A DNA stretch of 64,000 bases, from assembly GCA_947396885.1 (NCBI GenBank), contig OX377206.1, positions 49,087,631 to 49,151,630 on the forward strand, written 5' to 3'. This stretch comes from Heligmosomoides polygyrus polygyrus. Taxonomy: Eukaryota; Nematoda; Chromadorea; Rhabditida; Heligmosomidae. How positions within the stretch are numbered: position 1 is the stretch's first letter; the number at the start of each line of letters is the position of its first letter. The position numbers were made by a program, and so were the translations under genes. The notes below the pieces were generated by a model, which was not told the origin of the DNA, did no database searches, and saw only the letters and a list, made by a program, of their open reading frames with translations. This document shows positions 21,754 through 34,983 of the stretch, one piece after another.

Positions 21754-24700
21754 CATCAGCTAGGCTGGGCTACGTTCCTAGCCTGGCCAGCCATACTCGA
21801 AGCCGGAATGCCTGGTGTGGTCCGCACTTCCAGCGTTAGGTGCCGGCGAAGTCGACGACTGACGCTGGGTGAGAAAGGATCACCAGCTGGGTTGCGCTTC
21901 GTTCTTAGCGTGGCCAGCCATACCCTATTCCGGAATGCCTGGCCTAGCCCGCGACTCTGGTGGAGGAAGGACCAACAACTAGGTTGGGCTACGTTCCTAG
22001 CGTGGCTAGCCATACTCGAAGCCGGAATGCCTGGTGTGGTCCGCTCGCCCAGCGTTAGGTGCCGGCGAAGTCGACGACTGACGCTGGGTGAGGAATTATC
22101 ACCAGATAGGTTGGGCTACGTTCCTAACGTGGCCAGACATACTCAAAGCCGGAAGGACTGGTGTTGTCCGCAGGTTCAGCCTCAGGGAGCTGCGAAGCCA
22201 ACGACTGAGGCTGGGTGAGAAAGGATCACCAGCTGGGTTGCGCTTCGTTCTAAGCGTGGCCAGCCATACCCTATTCCGGAATGCCTGGCCTAGCCCGCGA
22301 CTCTCGTGGAGGAAGGACCAACAACTAGGTTGGGCTACGTTCCTAGCGTGGCTAGCCATACTCGAAGCCGGAATGCCTGGTGTGGTCCGCTCGCCCAGCG
22401 TTAGGTGCCGGCGAAGTCGACGACAGACGCTGGGTGAGGAATTATTACCAGATAGGTTGGGCTACGTTCCTAGCGTGGCCAGACATACTCAAAGCCGTAA
22501 TGACTGGTGTGGTCTGCAGATCCAGCGTTAGGTGCCGGCGAAGTCGACGACTGACGCTGGGTGAGAAAGGATCACCAGCTGGGTTGCGCCTCGTTCCTAG
22601 CGTGGCCAGTCATTCTCAAAGCCGGAAGGACTGGTGCTGTCCGCAGGTTCAGCCTCAGGGAGCTGCGAAGCCAACGACTGAGGCTGGGTGAGGAAATATC
22701 ACCAGATAGGTTGGGCTACGTTCCTAGCCTGGCCAGCCATACTCGAAGCCGGAATGCCTGGTGTGGTCCGCACGTCCAGCGTTAGGTGCCGGCGAAGTCG
22801 ACGACAGACGCTGGGTGAGGAATTATTACCAGATAGGTTGGGCTACGTTCCTAGCGTGGCCAGACATACTCAAAGCCGGAATGACTGGTGTGGTCTGCAG
22901 ATCCAGCGTTAGGTGCCGGCGAAGTCGACGACTGACGCTGGGTGAGAAAGGATCACCAGATAGGTTGGGCTACGTTCCTAGCCTGGCCAGCCATACTCGA
23001 AGCCGGAATGCCTGGTGTGGTCCGCACGTCCAGCGTTAGGTGCCGGCGAAGTCGACGACAGACGCTGGGTGAGGAATTATTACCAGATAGGTTGGGCTAC
23101 GTTCCTAGCCTGGCCAGCCATACTCGAAGCCGGAATGCCTGGTGTGGTCCGCACGTCCAGCGTTAGGTGCCGGCGAAGTCGACGACAGACGCTGGGTGAG
23201 GAATTATTACCAGATAGGTTGGGCTACGTTCCTAGCGTGGCCAGACATACTCAAAGCCGGAAGGACTGGTGCTGTCCGCACGTTCAGCGTTAGGTGCCGG
23301 CGAAGTCGACGACTGACGCTGGGTGAGGAATTATTACCAGATAGGTTGGGCTACGTTCCTAGCCTGGCCAGCCATACTCGAAGCCGGAATGCCTGGTGTG
23401 GTCCGCACGTCCAGCGTTAGGTGCCGGCGAAGTCGACGACAGACGCTGGGTGAGGAATTATTACCAGATAGGTTGGGCTACGTTCCTAGCGTGGCCAGAC
23501 ATACTCAAAGCCGGAATGACTGGTGTGGTCTGCAGATCCAGCGTTAGGTGCCGGCGAAGTCGACGACTGACGCTGGGTGAGAAAGGATCACCAGCTGGGT
23601 TGCGCCTCGTTCTTAGCGTGGCCAGCCATACCCTATTCCGGAACGCCTGGCCTAGCCCGCTACTCTGGTGGAGGAAGGACCAACAACTAGGTTGGGCTAC
23701 GTTCCTAGCGTGACCAGCCATACTCGAAGCCGGAATGCCTGGTGTGGTCCGCTCGTCCATCGTTAGGTGCAGGCGAAGCCAACGACTGAGGCTGGGTGAG
23801 GAAACATCACCAGATAGGTTGGGCTACGTTCCTAGCGTGACCAGCCATACTCGAAGCCGGAATGCCTGGTGTGGTCTGCTCGTCCAGCGTTAGGTGCCGG
23901 CGAAGTCGACGACAGACGCTGGGTGAGGAATTATTACCAGATAGGTTGGGCTACGTTCCTAGCCTGGCCAGCCATACTCGAAGCCGGAATGCCTGGTGTG
24001 GTCTGCTCGTCCAGCGTTAGGTGCCGGCGAAGTCGACGACAGACGCTGGGTGAGGAATTATTACCAGATAGGTTGGGCTACGTTCCTAGCGTGGCCAGCC
24101 ATACTCGAAGCCGGAATGCCTGGTGTGGTCCGCTCGTCCAGCGTTAGGTGCAGGCGAAGCCAACGACTGAGGCTGGGTGAGGAAGGATCACCAGCTGGGT
24201 TGGGCTACGTTCCTAGCGTGGCCAGACATACTCAAAGCCGGAATGACTGATGCGGTCCGCAGGTTCAGCCTCAGGGAGCTGCGAAGCCAACGACTGAGAC
24301 TGGGTGAGGAAATATCACCAGATAGGTTGGGCTACGTACCTAGCCTGGCCAGCCATACTCGAAGCCGGAATGCCTGGTGTGGTCCGCTCGCCAGCGTTAG
24401 GTGCCGGCGAAGTCGACGACTGACGCTGGGTGAGGAATTATCACCAGATAGGTTGAGCTACGTTCCTAGCGTGGCCAGACATACTCAAAGCCGGAATGCC
24501 TGGTGTGGTCCGCTCGCCCAGCGTTAGGTGCCGGCGAAGTCGACGACTGACGCTGGGTGAGAAAGGATCACCAGCTGGGTTGCGCTTCGTTCTTAGCGTG
24601 GCCAGCCATACCCTATTCCGGAATGCCTGGCCTAGCCCGCGACTCTCGTGGAGGAAGGACCAACAACTAGGTTGGGCTACGTTCCTAGCGTGGCCAGCCA

Positions 24701-26621
24701 TACTCGAAGCCGGAATGCCTGGTGTGGTCTGCTCGTCCAGCGTTAGGTGCCGGCGAAGTCGACGACTGACGCTGGGTGAGGAATTATCACCAGATAGGTT
24801 GGGCTACGTTCCTAGCGTGGCCAGACATACTCAAAGCCGGAATGCCTGGTGTGGTCCGCATTTCCAGCGTTAGGTGCCGGCGAAGTCGACGACTGACGCT
24901 GGGTGAGAAAGGATCACCAGCTGGGTTGCGCTTCGTTCTTAGCGTGGCCAGCCATATCCTATTCCGGAATGCCTGGCCTAGCCCGCGACTCTGGTGGAGG
25001 AAGGACCAACAACTAGGTTGGGCTACGTTCCTAGCGTGGCTAGCCATACTCGAAGCCGGAATGCCTGGTGTGGTCCGCATGTCCAGCGTTTGGTGCCGGC
25101 GAGGTCGACGACTGACGCGGGGTGAGGAAGGGTCACCAGCATGACTACGCTACGTTCCTAGCGTGGCCAGCCATTCCCGAAGCCGGAATGCCTAAAGTGG
25201 CTCGCACGTCCAGCGTCAGGTGCCGGCGAGGTCGACGACTGACGCTGGGTGAGGAATTATCACCAGATAGGTTGGGCTACGTTCCTAGCGTGGCCAGTCA
25301 TACTCAAAGCCGGAAGGACTGGTGCTGTCCGCAGGTTCAGCCTCAGGGAGCTGCGAAGCCAACGACTGAGGCTGGGTGAGGAAATATCACCAGATAGGTT
25401 GGGCTACGTTCCTAGCCTGGCCAGCCATACTCGAAGCCGGAATGCCTGGTGTGGTCCGCACGTTCAGCGTTAGGTGCCGGCGAAGTCGACGACTGACGCT
25501 GGGTGAGGAATTATTACCAGATAGGTTGGGCTACGTTCCTAGCCTGGCCAGCCATACTCGAAGCCGGAATGCCTGGTGTGGTCCGCACGTCCAGCGTTAG
25601 GTGCCGGCGAAGTCGACGACTGACGCTGGGTGAGGAATTATCACCAGATAGGTTGGGCTACGTTCCTAGCGTGGCCAGACATACTCAAAGCCGGAATGCC
25701 TGGTGTGGTCCGCATTTCCAGCGTTAGGTGCCGGCGAAGTCGACGACTGACGCTGGGTGAGAAAGGATCACCAGCTGGGTTGCGCTTCGTTCTTAGCGTG
25801 GCCAGCCATATCCTATTCCGGAATGCCTGGCCTAGCCCGCGACTCTGGTGGAGGAAGGACCAACAACTAGGTTGGGCTACGTTCCTAGCGTGGCTAGCCA
25901 TACTCGAAGCCGGAATGCCTGGTGTGGCCGCTCGCCCAGCGTTAGGTGCCGGCGAAGTCGACGACTGACGCTGGGTGAGGAATTATCACCAGATAGGTTG
26001 GGCTACGTTACTAGCGTGGCCAGACATACTCAAAGCCGGAAGGACTGGTGTTGTCCGCAGGTTCAGCCTCAGGGAGCTGCGAAGCCAACGACTGAGGCTG
26101 GGTGAGGAAATATCACCAGATAGGTTGGGCTACGTTCCTAGCCTGGCCAGCCATACTCGAAGCCGGAATGCCTGGTGTGGTCCGCACGTCCAGCGTTAGG
26201 TGCCGGCGAAGTCGACGACTGACGCTGGGTGAGGAATTATCACCAGATAGGTTGGGCTACGTTCCTAGCCTGGCCAGCCATACTCGAAGCCGGAATGCCT
26301 GGTGTGGTCCGCACGTCCAGCGTTAGGTGCCGGCGAAGTCGACGACTGACGCTGGGTGAGGAATTATCACCAGATAGGTTGGGCTACGTTCCTAGCGTGG
26401 CCAGACATACTCAAAGCCGGAATGACTGGCGTGGTACTCTCGTCCAGCGTTAGGTGCCGGCGAAGTCGACGACTGACGCTGGGTGAGGAATTATTACCAG
26501 ATAGGTTGGGCTACGTTCCTAGCCTGGCCAGCCATACTCGAAGCCGGAATGCCTGGTGTGGTCCGCACGTCCAGCGTTAGGTGCCGGCGAGGTCGACGAC
26601 TGACGCGGGGTGAGGAAGGAT
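21754..26621 (+). repeat. HOR copy H8 (4,868 bp, expanded)
   Basis: 6 L and 28 S, two S 1 bp short (tcgccagcg near 24,390; gtgtggccgct near 25,927). It begins like H7, then carries nine S after the second L (22,436-23,578), many with a cgacagacgc tail, and later regains the H3-like order with the gcatgacta subtype at 25,124. It contains the chimeric unit 22,563-22,689. Confidence 0.88.
22563..22689 (+). repeat. Chimeric S unit (92-bp-monomer head, S body)
   Basis: It starts as an L would (ctgggttgcgcctcgttc), then continues as S (ctagcgtggccagtcattctcaaagccgg). The switch lies within the shared stretch around 22,592-22,605. Length is a normal 127 bp. This is direct evidence of recombination or conversion inside a unit. 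Confidence 0.85.
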
Positions 26622-29515
26622 CATCAGCTAGGCTGGGCTACGTTCCTAGCCTGGCCAGCCATACTCGAAGCCGGAATGCCTGGTGTGGTCCGCACTTCCA
26701 GCGTTATGTGCCGGCGAAGTCGACGACTGAGGCTGGGTGAGGAAGGATCATCAGCTAGGCTGGGCTACGTTCCTAGCCTGGCCAGCCATACTCGAAGCCG
26801 GAATGCCTGGTGTGGTCCGCACTTCCAGCGTTATGTGCCGGCGAAGTCGACGACTGAGGCTGGGTGAGGAAGTATCACCAGCTGGGTTGCGCTTCGTTCT
26901 AAGCGTGGCCAGCCATACCCTATTCCGGAATGCCTGGCCTAGCCCGCGACTCTCGTGGAGGAAGGACCAACAACTAGGTTGGGCTACGTTCCTAGCGTGG
27001 CCAGCCATACTCGAAGCCGGAATGCCTGGTGTGGTACTCTCGTCCAGCGTTAGGTGCCGGCGAAGTCGACGACTGACGCTGGGTGAGGAATTATTACCAG
27101 ATAGGTTGGGCTACGTTCCTAGCCTGGCCAGCCATACTCGAAGCCGGAATGCCTGGTGTGGTCCGCACGTCCAGCGTTAGGTGCCGGCGAAGTCGACGAC
27201 TGACGCTGGGTGAGGAATTATCACCAGATAGGTTGGGCTACGTTCCTAGCGTGGCCAGACATACTCAAAGCCGGAATGACTGGCGTGGTCCGCAGGTCCA
27301 GCGTTAGGTGCCGGCGAGGTCGACGACTGACGCGGGGTGAGGAAGGATCATCAGCTAGGCTGGGCTACGTTCCTAGCCTGGCCAGCCATACTCGAAGCCG
27401 GAATGCCTGGTGTGGTCCGCACTTCCAGCGTTATGTGCCGGCGAAGTCGACGACTGAGGCTGGGTGAGGAAGTATCACCAGCTGGGTTGCGCTTCGTTCT
27501 AAGCGTGGCCAGCCATACCCTATTCCGGAATGCCTGGCCTAGCCCGCGACTCTCGTGGAGGAAGGACCAACAACTAGGTTGGGCTACGTTCCTAGCGTGG
27601 CCAGCCATACTCGAAGCCGGAATGCCTGGTGTGGTCCGCTCGTCCAGCGTTAGGTGCAGGCGAAGCCAACGACTGAGGCTGGGTGAGGAAGGATCACCAG
27701 CTGGGTTGCGCTTCGTTCTAAGCATGGCCAGCCATACCCTATTCCGGAATGCCTGGCCTAGCCCGCGACTCTGGTGGAGGAAGGACCAACAACTAGGTTG
27801 GGCTACGTTCCTAGCGTGGCTAGCCATACTCGAAGCCGGAATGCCTGGTGTGGTCCGCTCGCCCAGCGTTAGGTGCCGGCGAAGTCGACGACTGACGCTG
27901 GGTGAGGAATTATCACCAGATAGGTGGGCTACGTTCCTAACGTGGCCAGACATACTCAAAGCCGGAAGGACTGGTGTTGTCCGCAGGTTCAGCCTCAGGG
28001 AGCTGCGAAGCCAACGACTGAGGCTGGGTGAGAAAGGATCACCAGCTGGGTTGCGCTTCGTTCTAAGCGTGGCCAGCCATACCCTATTCCGGAATGCCTG
28101 TCCTAGCCCGCGACTCTCGTGGAGGAAGGACCAACAACTAGGTTGGGCTACGTTCCTAGCGTGGCTAGCCATACTCGAAGCCGGAATGCCTGGTGTGGTC
28201 CGCTCGCCCAGCGTTAGGTGCCGGCGAAGTCGACGACTGACGCTGGGTGAGGAATTATCACCAGATAGGTTGCGCTTCGTTCTAAGCGTGGCCAGCCATA
28301 CCCTATTCCGGAATGCCTGGCCAAGCCCGCGACTCTCGTGGAGGAAGGACCAACAACTAGGTTGGGCTACGTTCCTAGCGTGGCCAGACATACTCAAAGC
28401 CGGAATGACTGGTGTGGTCCGCAGGTTCAGCCTCAGGGAGCTGCGAAGCCAACGACTGAGGCTGGGTGAGAAAGGATCACCAGCTGGGTTGCGCTTCGTT
28501 CTAAGCGTGGCCAGCCATACCCTATTCCGGAATGCCTGGCCTAGCCCGCGACTCTCGTGGAGGAAGGACCAACAACTAGGTTGGGCTACGTTCCTAGCGT
28601 GGCTAGCCATACTCGAAGCCGGAATGCCTGGTGTGGTCCGCTCGCCCAGCGTTAGGTGCCGGCGAAGTCGACGACTGACGCTTGGTGAGGAATTATCACC
28701 AGATAGGTTGCGCTTCGTTCTAAGCGTGGCCAGCCATACCCTATTCCGGAATGCCTGGCCAAGCCCGCGACTCTCGTGGAGGAAGGACCAACAACTAGGT
28801 TGGGCTACGTTCCTAGCGTGGCCAGACATACTCAAAGCCGGAATGACTGGTGTGGTCCGCAGGTTCAGCCTCAGGGAGCTGCGAAGCCAACGACTGAGGC
28901 TGGGTGAGAAAGGATCACCAGCTGGGTTGCGCTTCGTTCTAAGCGTGGCCAGCCATACCCTATTCCGGAATGCCTAGCCTAGCCCGCGACTCTCGTGGAG
29001 GAAGGACCAACAACTAGGTTGGGCTACGTTCCTAGCGTGGCCAGCCATACTCGAAGCCGGAATGCCTGGTGTGGTACGCTCGTCCAGCGTTAGGTGCCGG
29101 CGAAGTCGACGACTGAGGCTGGGTGAGGAATTATTACCAGATAGGTTGGGCTACGTTCCTAGCGTGGCCAGTCATACTCGAAGCCGAAATGACTGGCGTG
29201 GTCCGCAGGTCCAGGGTTAGGTGCCGGCGAAGTCGACGACTGACGCGGGGTGGGGAAGGATCACCAGCTAGGCTGGGCTACGTTCCTAGCCTGGCCAGCC
29301 ATACTCGAAGCCGGAATGCCTGGTGTGGTCCGCACGTCCAGCGTTAGGTGCCGGCGAAGTCGACGACTGACGCTGGGTGAGGAATTATCACCAGATAGGT
29401 TGGGCTACGTTCCTAGCGTGGCCAGACATACTCAAAGCCGGAATGACTGGCGTGGTCCGCAGGTCCAGCGTTAGGTGCCGGCGAGGTCGACGACTGACGC
29501 GGGGTGAGGAAGGAT
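26622..29515 (+). repeat. Left-domain HOR fragments with repeated marker unit and an L run
   Basis: The marker word occurs at 26,622, 26,749 and 27,349, that is twice 127 bp apart and then 600 bp on. Two of these units carry a private change gttatgtgcc. From 27,349 there are 7 L and 5 S (one S 1 bp short, gataggtggg near 27,925). The L units at 28,030-29,124 alternate tcgcccagc and aggttcagcc tails at a 438-bp period, as in 3,866-4,741. Confidence 0.88.
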
Positions 29516-30772
29516 CATCAGCTAGGCTGGGCTACGTTCCTAGCCTGGCCAGCCATACTCGAAGCCGGAATGCCTGGTGTGGTCCGCACTTCCAGCGTTA
29601 GGTGCCGGCGAAGTCGACGACTGACGCTGGGTGAGAAAGGATCACCAGCTGGGTTGCGCTTCGTTCTAATCGTGGCCAGCCATACCCTATTCCGGAATGC
29701 CTGGCCAAGCCCGCGACTCTCGTGGAGGAAGGACCAACAACTAGGTTGGGCTACGTTCCTAGCGTGGCCAGACATACTCAAAGCCGGAATGACTGGTGTG
29801 GTCCGCAGGTTCAGCCTCAGGGAGCTGCGAAGCCAACGACTGAGGCTGGGTGAGAAAGGATCACCAGATGGGTTGCGCTTCGTTCTAAGCGTGGCCAGCC
29901 ATACCCTATTCCGGAATGCCTAGCCTAGCCCGCGACTCTCGTGGAGGAAGGACCAACAACTAGGTTGGGCTACGTTCCTAGCGTGGCCAGCCATACTCGA
30001 AGCCGGAATGCCTGGTGTGGTACGCTCGTCCAGCGTTAGGTGCCGGCGAAGTCGACGACTGACGCTGGGTGAGGAATTATCACCAGATAGGTTGCGCTTC
30101 GTTCTAAGCGTGGCCAGCCATATCCTATTCCGGAATGCCTGGCCTAGCCCGCGACTCTCGTGGAGGAAGGACCAACAACTAGGTTGGGCTACGTTCCTAG
30201 CGTGGCCAGCCATACTCGAAGCCGGAATGCCTGGTGTGGTCTGCTCGTCCAGCGTTAGGTGCCGGCGAAGTCGACGACTGAGGCTGGGTGAGGAAGGATC
30301 ACCAGCTGGGTTGCGCTTCGTTCTAAGCGTGGCCAGCCATACCCTATTCCGGAATGCCTAGCCTAGCCCGCGACTCTCGTGGAGGAAGGACCAACAACTA
30401 GGTTGGGCTACGTTCCTAGCGTGGCCAGCCATACTCGAAGCCGGAATGCCTGGTGTGGTACGCTCGTCCAGCGTTAGGTGCCGGCGAAGTCGACGACTGA
30501 CGCTGGGTGAGGAATTATTACCAGATAGGTTGGGCTACGTTCCTAGCCTGGCCAGCCATACTCGAAGCCGGAATGCCTGGTGTGGTCCGCACGTCCAGCG
30601 TTAGGTGCCGGCGAAGTCGACGACTGACGCTGGGTGAGGAATTATCACCAGATAGGTTGGGCTACGTTCCTAGCGTGGCCAGACATACTCAAAGCCGGAA
30701 TGACTGGCGTGGTCCGCAGGTCCAGCGTTAGGTGCCGGCGAGGTCGACGACTGACGCGGGGTGAGGAAGGAT
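29516..30772 (+). repeat. Short left-domain HOR derivative (1,257 bp)
   Basis: 4 L and 3 S between marker words at 29,516 and 30,773. The first L carries a private change (ctaatcgtgg near 29,670). The order resembles the end of the H3 L run joined directly to the marker region, so most of the HOR is deleted. Confidence 0.88.
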
Positions 30773-33700
30773 CATCAGCTAGGCTGGGCTACGTTCCTAG
30801 CCTGGCCAGCCATACTCGAAGCCGGAATGCCTGGTGTGGTCCGCACTTCCAGCGTTAGGTGCCGGCGAAGTCGACGACTGAGGCTGGGTGAGGAAGTATC
30901 ACCAGCTGGGTTGCGCTTCGTTCTAAGCGTGGCCAGCCATACCCTATTCCGGAATGCCTGGCCTAGCCCGCGACTCTCGTGGAGGAAGGACCAACAACTA
31001 GGTTGGGCTACGTTCCTAGCGTGGCCAGCCATACTCGAAGCCGGAATGCCTGGTGTGGTCCGCTCGTCCAGCGTTAGGTGCAGGCGAAGCCAACGACTGA
31101 GGCTGGGTGAGGAAGGATCACCAGCTGGGTTGCGCTTCGTTCTAAGCATGGCCAGCCATACCCTATTCCGGAATGCCTGGCCTAGCCCGCGACTCTGGTG
31201 GAGGAAGGACCAACAACTAGGTTGGGCTACGTTCCTAGCGTGGCTAGCCATACTCGAAGCCGGAATGCCTGGTGTGGTCCGCTCGCCCAGCGTTAGGTGC
31301 CGGCGAAGTCGACGACTGACGCTGGGTGAGAAAGGATCACCAGCTGGGTTGCGCTTCGTTCTTAGCGTGGCCAGCCATATCCTATTCCGGAATGCCTGTC
31401 CTAGCCCGCGACTCTGGTGGAGGAAGGACCAACAACTAGGTTGGGCTACGTTCCTAGCGTGGCTAGCCATACTCGAAGCCGGAATGCCTGGTGTGGTCCG
31501 CATGTCCAGCGTTTGGTGCCGGCGAGGTCGACGACTGACGCGGGGTGAGGAAGGGTCACCAGCATGACTACGCTACGTTCCTAGCGTGGCCAGCCATTCC
31601 CGAAGCCGGAATGCCTAAAGTGGCTCGCACGTCCAGCGTCAGGTGCCGGCGAGGTCGACGACTGACGCTGGGTGAGGAATTATCACCAGATAGGTTGGGC
31701 TACGTTCCTAGCGTGGCCAGTCATACTCAAAGCCGGAAGGACTGGTGCTGTCCGCAGGTTCAGCCTCAGGGAGCTGCGAAGCCAACGACTGAGGCTGGGT
31801 GAGGAAATATCACCAGATAGGTTGGGCTACGTTCCTAGCCTGGCCAGCCATACTCGAAGCCGGAATGCCTGGTGTGGTCCGCACGTTCAGCGTTAGGTGC
31901 CGGCGAAGTCGACGACTGACGCTGGGTGAGGAATTATTACCAGATAGGTTGGGCTACGTTCCTAGCCTGGCCAGCCATACTCGAAGCCGGAATGCCTGGT
32001 GTGGTCCGCACGTCCAGCGTTAGGTGCCGGCGAAGTCGACGACTGACGCTGGGTGAGGAATTATCACCAGATAGGTTGGGCTACGTTCCTAGCGTGGCCA
32101 GACATACTCAAAGCCGGAATGCCTGGTGTGGTCCGCATTTCCAGCGTTAGGTGCCGGCGAAGTCGACGACTGACGCTGGGTGAGAAAGGATCACCAGCTG
32201 GGTTGCGCTTCGTTCTTAGCGTGGCCAGCCATATCCTATTCCGGAATGCCTGGCCTAGCCCGCGACTCTGGTGGAGGAAGGACCAACAACTAGGTTGGGC
32301 TACGTTCCTAGCGTGGCTAGCCATACTCGAAGCCGGAATGCCTGGTGTGGTCCGCTCGCCCAGCGTTAGGTGCCGGCGAAGTCGACGACTGACGCTGGGT
32401 GAGGAAGGATCACCAGCTGGGTTGGGCTACGTTCCTAGCGTGGCCAGACATACTCAAAGCCGGAATGACTGATGCGGTCCGCAGGTTCAGCCTCAGGGAG
32501 CTGCGAAGCCAACGACTGAGACTGGGTGAGGAAATATCACCAGATAGGTTGGGCTACGTACCTAGCCTGGCCAGCCATACCCTATTCCGGAATGCCTGGC
32601 CTAGCCCGCGACTCTCGTGGAGGAAGGACCAACAACTAGGTTGGGCTACGTTCCTAGCGTGGCCAGCCATACTCGAAGCCGGAATGCCTGGTGTGGTCTG
32701 CTCGTCCAGCGTTAGGTGCCGGCGAAGTCGACGACTGACGCTGGGTGAGGAATTATCACCAGATAGGTTGGGCTACGTTCCTAGCGTGGCCAGACATACT
32801 CAAAGCCGGAATGCCTGGTGTGGTCCGCATTTCCAGCGTTAGGTGCCGGCGAAGTCGACGACTGACGCTGGGTGAGAAAGGATCACCAGCTGGGTTGCGC
32901 TTCGTTCTTAGCGTGGCCAGCCATATCCTATTCCGGAATGCCTGGCCTAGCCCGCGACTCTGGTGGAGGAAGGACCAACAACTAGGTTGGGCTACGTTCC
33001 TAGCGTGGCTAGCCATACTCGAAGCCGGAATGCCTGGTGTGGTCCGCTCGCCAGCGTTAGGTGCCGGCGAAGTCGACGACTGACGCTGGGTGAGGAATTA
33101 TCACCAGATAGGTTGAGCTACGTTCCTAGCGTGGCCAGACATACTCAAAGCCGGAATGCCTGGTGTGGTCCGCTCGCCCAGCGTTAGGTGCCGGCGAAGT
33201 CGACGACTGACGCTGGGTGAGAAAGGATCACCAGCTGGGTTGCGCTTCGTTCTTAGCGTGGCCAGCCATACCCTATTCCGGAATGCCTGGCCTAGCCCGC
33301 GACTCTCGTGGAGGAAGGACCAACAACTAGGTTGGGCTACGTTCCTAGCGTGGCCAGCCATACTCGAAGCCGGAATGCCTGGTGTGGTCTGCTCGTCCAG
33401 CGTTAGGTGCCGGCGAAGTCGACGACTGACGCTGGGTGAGGAATTATCACCAGATAGGTTGGGCTACGTTCCTAGCGTGGCCAGACATACTCAAAGCCGG
33501 AATGCCTGGTGTGGTCCGCATTTCCAGCGTTAGGTGCCGGCGAAGTCGACGACTGACGCTGGGTGAGAAAGGATCACCAGCTGGGTTGCGCTTCGTTCTT
33601 AGCGTGGCCAGCCATATCCTATTCCGGAATGCCTGGCCTAGCCCGCGACTCTGGTGGAGGAAGGACCAACAACTAGGTTGGGCTACGTTCCTAGCGTGGC

Positions 33701-34866
33701 TAGCCATACTCGAAGCCGGAATGCCTGGTGTGGTCCGCATGTCCAGCGTTTGGTGCCGGCGAGGTCGACGACTGACGCGGGGTGAGGAAGGGTCACCAGC
33801 ATGACTACGCTACGTTCCTAGCGTGGCCAGCCATTCCCGAAGCCGGAATGCCTAAAGTGGCTCGCACGTCCAGCGTCAGGTGCCGGCGAGGTCGACGACT
33901 GACGCTGGGTGAGGAATTATCACCAGATAGGTTGGGCTACGTTCCTAGCGTGGCCAGTCATACTCAAAGCCGGAAGGACTGGTGCTGTCCGCAGGTTCAG
34001 CCTCAGGGAGCTGCGAAGCCAACGACTGAGGCTGGGTGAGGAAATATCACCAGATAGGTTGGGCTACGTTCCTAGCCTGGCCAGCCATACTCGAAGCCGG
34101 AATGCCTGGTGTGGTCCGCACGTTCAGCGTTAGGTGCCGGCGAAGCCAACGACTGAGGCTGGGTGAGGAAGGATCACCAGCTGGGTTGCGCTTCGTTCTA
34201 AGCGTGGCCAGCCATACCCTATTCCGGAATGCCTGGCCTAGCCCGCGACTCTCGTGGAGGAAGGACCAACAACTAGGTTGGGCTACGTTCCTAGCGTGGC
34301 CAGCCATACTCGAAGCCGGAATGCCTGGTGTGGTCTGCTCGTCCAGCGTTAGGTGCCGGCGAAGTCGACGACTGAGGCTGGGTGAGGAAGGATCACCAGC
34401 TGGGTTGCGCTTCGTTCTAAGCGTGGCCAGCCATACCCTATTCCGGAATGCCTAGCCTAGCCCGCGACTCTCGTGGAGGAAGGACCAACAACTAGGTTGG
34501 GCTACGTTCCTAGCGTGGCCAGCCATACTCGAAGCCGGAATGCCTGGTGTGGTACGCTCGTCCAGCGTTAGGTGCCGGCGAAGTCGACGACTGACGCTGG
34601 GTGAGGAATTATTACCAGATAGGTTGGGCTACGTTCCTAGCCTGGCCAGCCATACTCGAAGCCGGAATGCCTGGTGTGGTCCGCACGTCCAACGTTAGGT
34701 GCCGACGAAGTCGACGACTGACGCTGGGTGAGGAATTATCACCAGATAGGTTGGGCTACGTTCCTAGCGTGGCCAGACATACTCAAAGCCGGAATGACTG
34801 GCGTGGTCCGCAGGTCCAGCGTTAGGTGCCGGCGAGGTCGACGACTGACGCGGGGTGAGGAAGGAT
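30773..34866 (+). repeat. Left-domain HOR derivative (4,094 bp)
   Basis: 10 L and 15 S, one S 1 bp short near 33,050. It contains two copies of the gcatgacta subtype (31,547 and 33,784) and the chimeric L at 32,528-32,746. It is the last block before the domain switch. Confidence 0.88.
32528..32746 (+). repeat. Chimeric L unit (S head, 92-bp-monomer tail)
   Basis: It begins gaaatatcaccagatagg, then the S core with the private gtacctagcctgg, then switches at ggccagccatac to the 92-bp monomer (cctattccggaatg). Total length is still 219 bp. It lacks the CENP-B-box-like 17-mer that other L units carry at this place. Confidence 0.85.
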
Positions 34867-34983
34867 CATCAGCTAGGCTGGGCTACGTTCCTAGCCTGGC
34901 CAGCCATACTCGAAGCCGGAATGCCTGGTGTGGTCCGCACTTCCAGCGTTAGGTGCCGGCGAAGTCGACGACTGAGGCTGGGT
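34867..34983 (+). repeat. Last left-domain marker unit before the switch
   Basis: The catcagctaggctggg unit at 34,867 is the last copy of this marker until 63,520. Its final 40 bp or so are the same as the sequence preceding the second 1,163-bp copy, so the domain boundary lies within or next to this unit. Confidence 0.85.

Noticed and set aside
27337..28977. 546-codon forward and 494-codon reverse open frames, and the many shorter ones, as protein-coding genes
   Set aside because: They repeat a translated satellite unit, occur on both strands at once, start and stop with the S/L pattern, have no recognisable domain, and change frame with every S unit.
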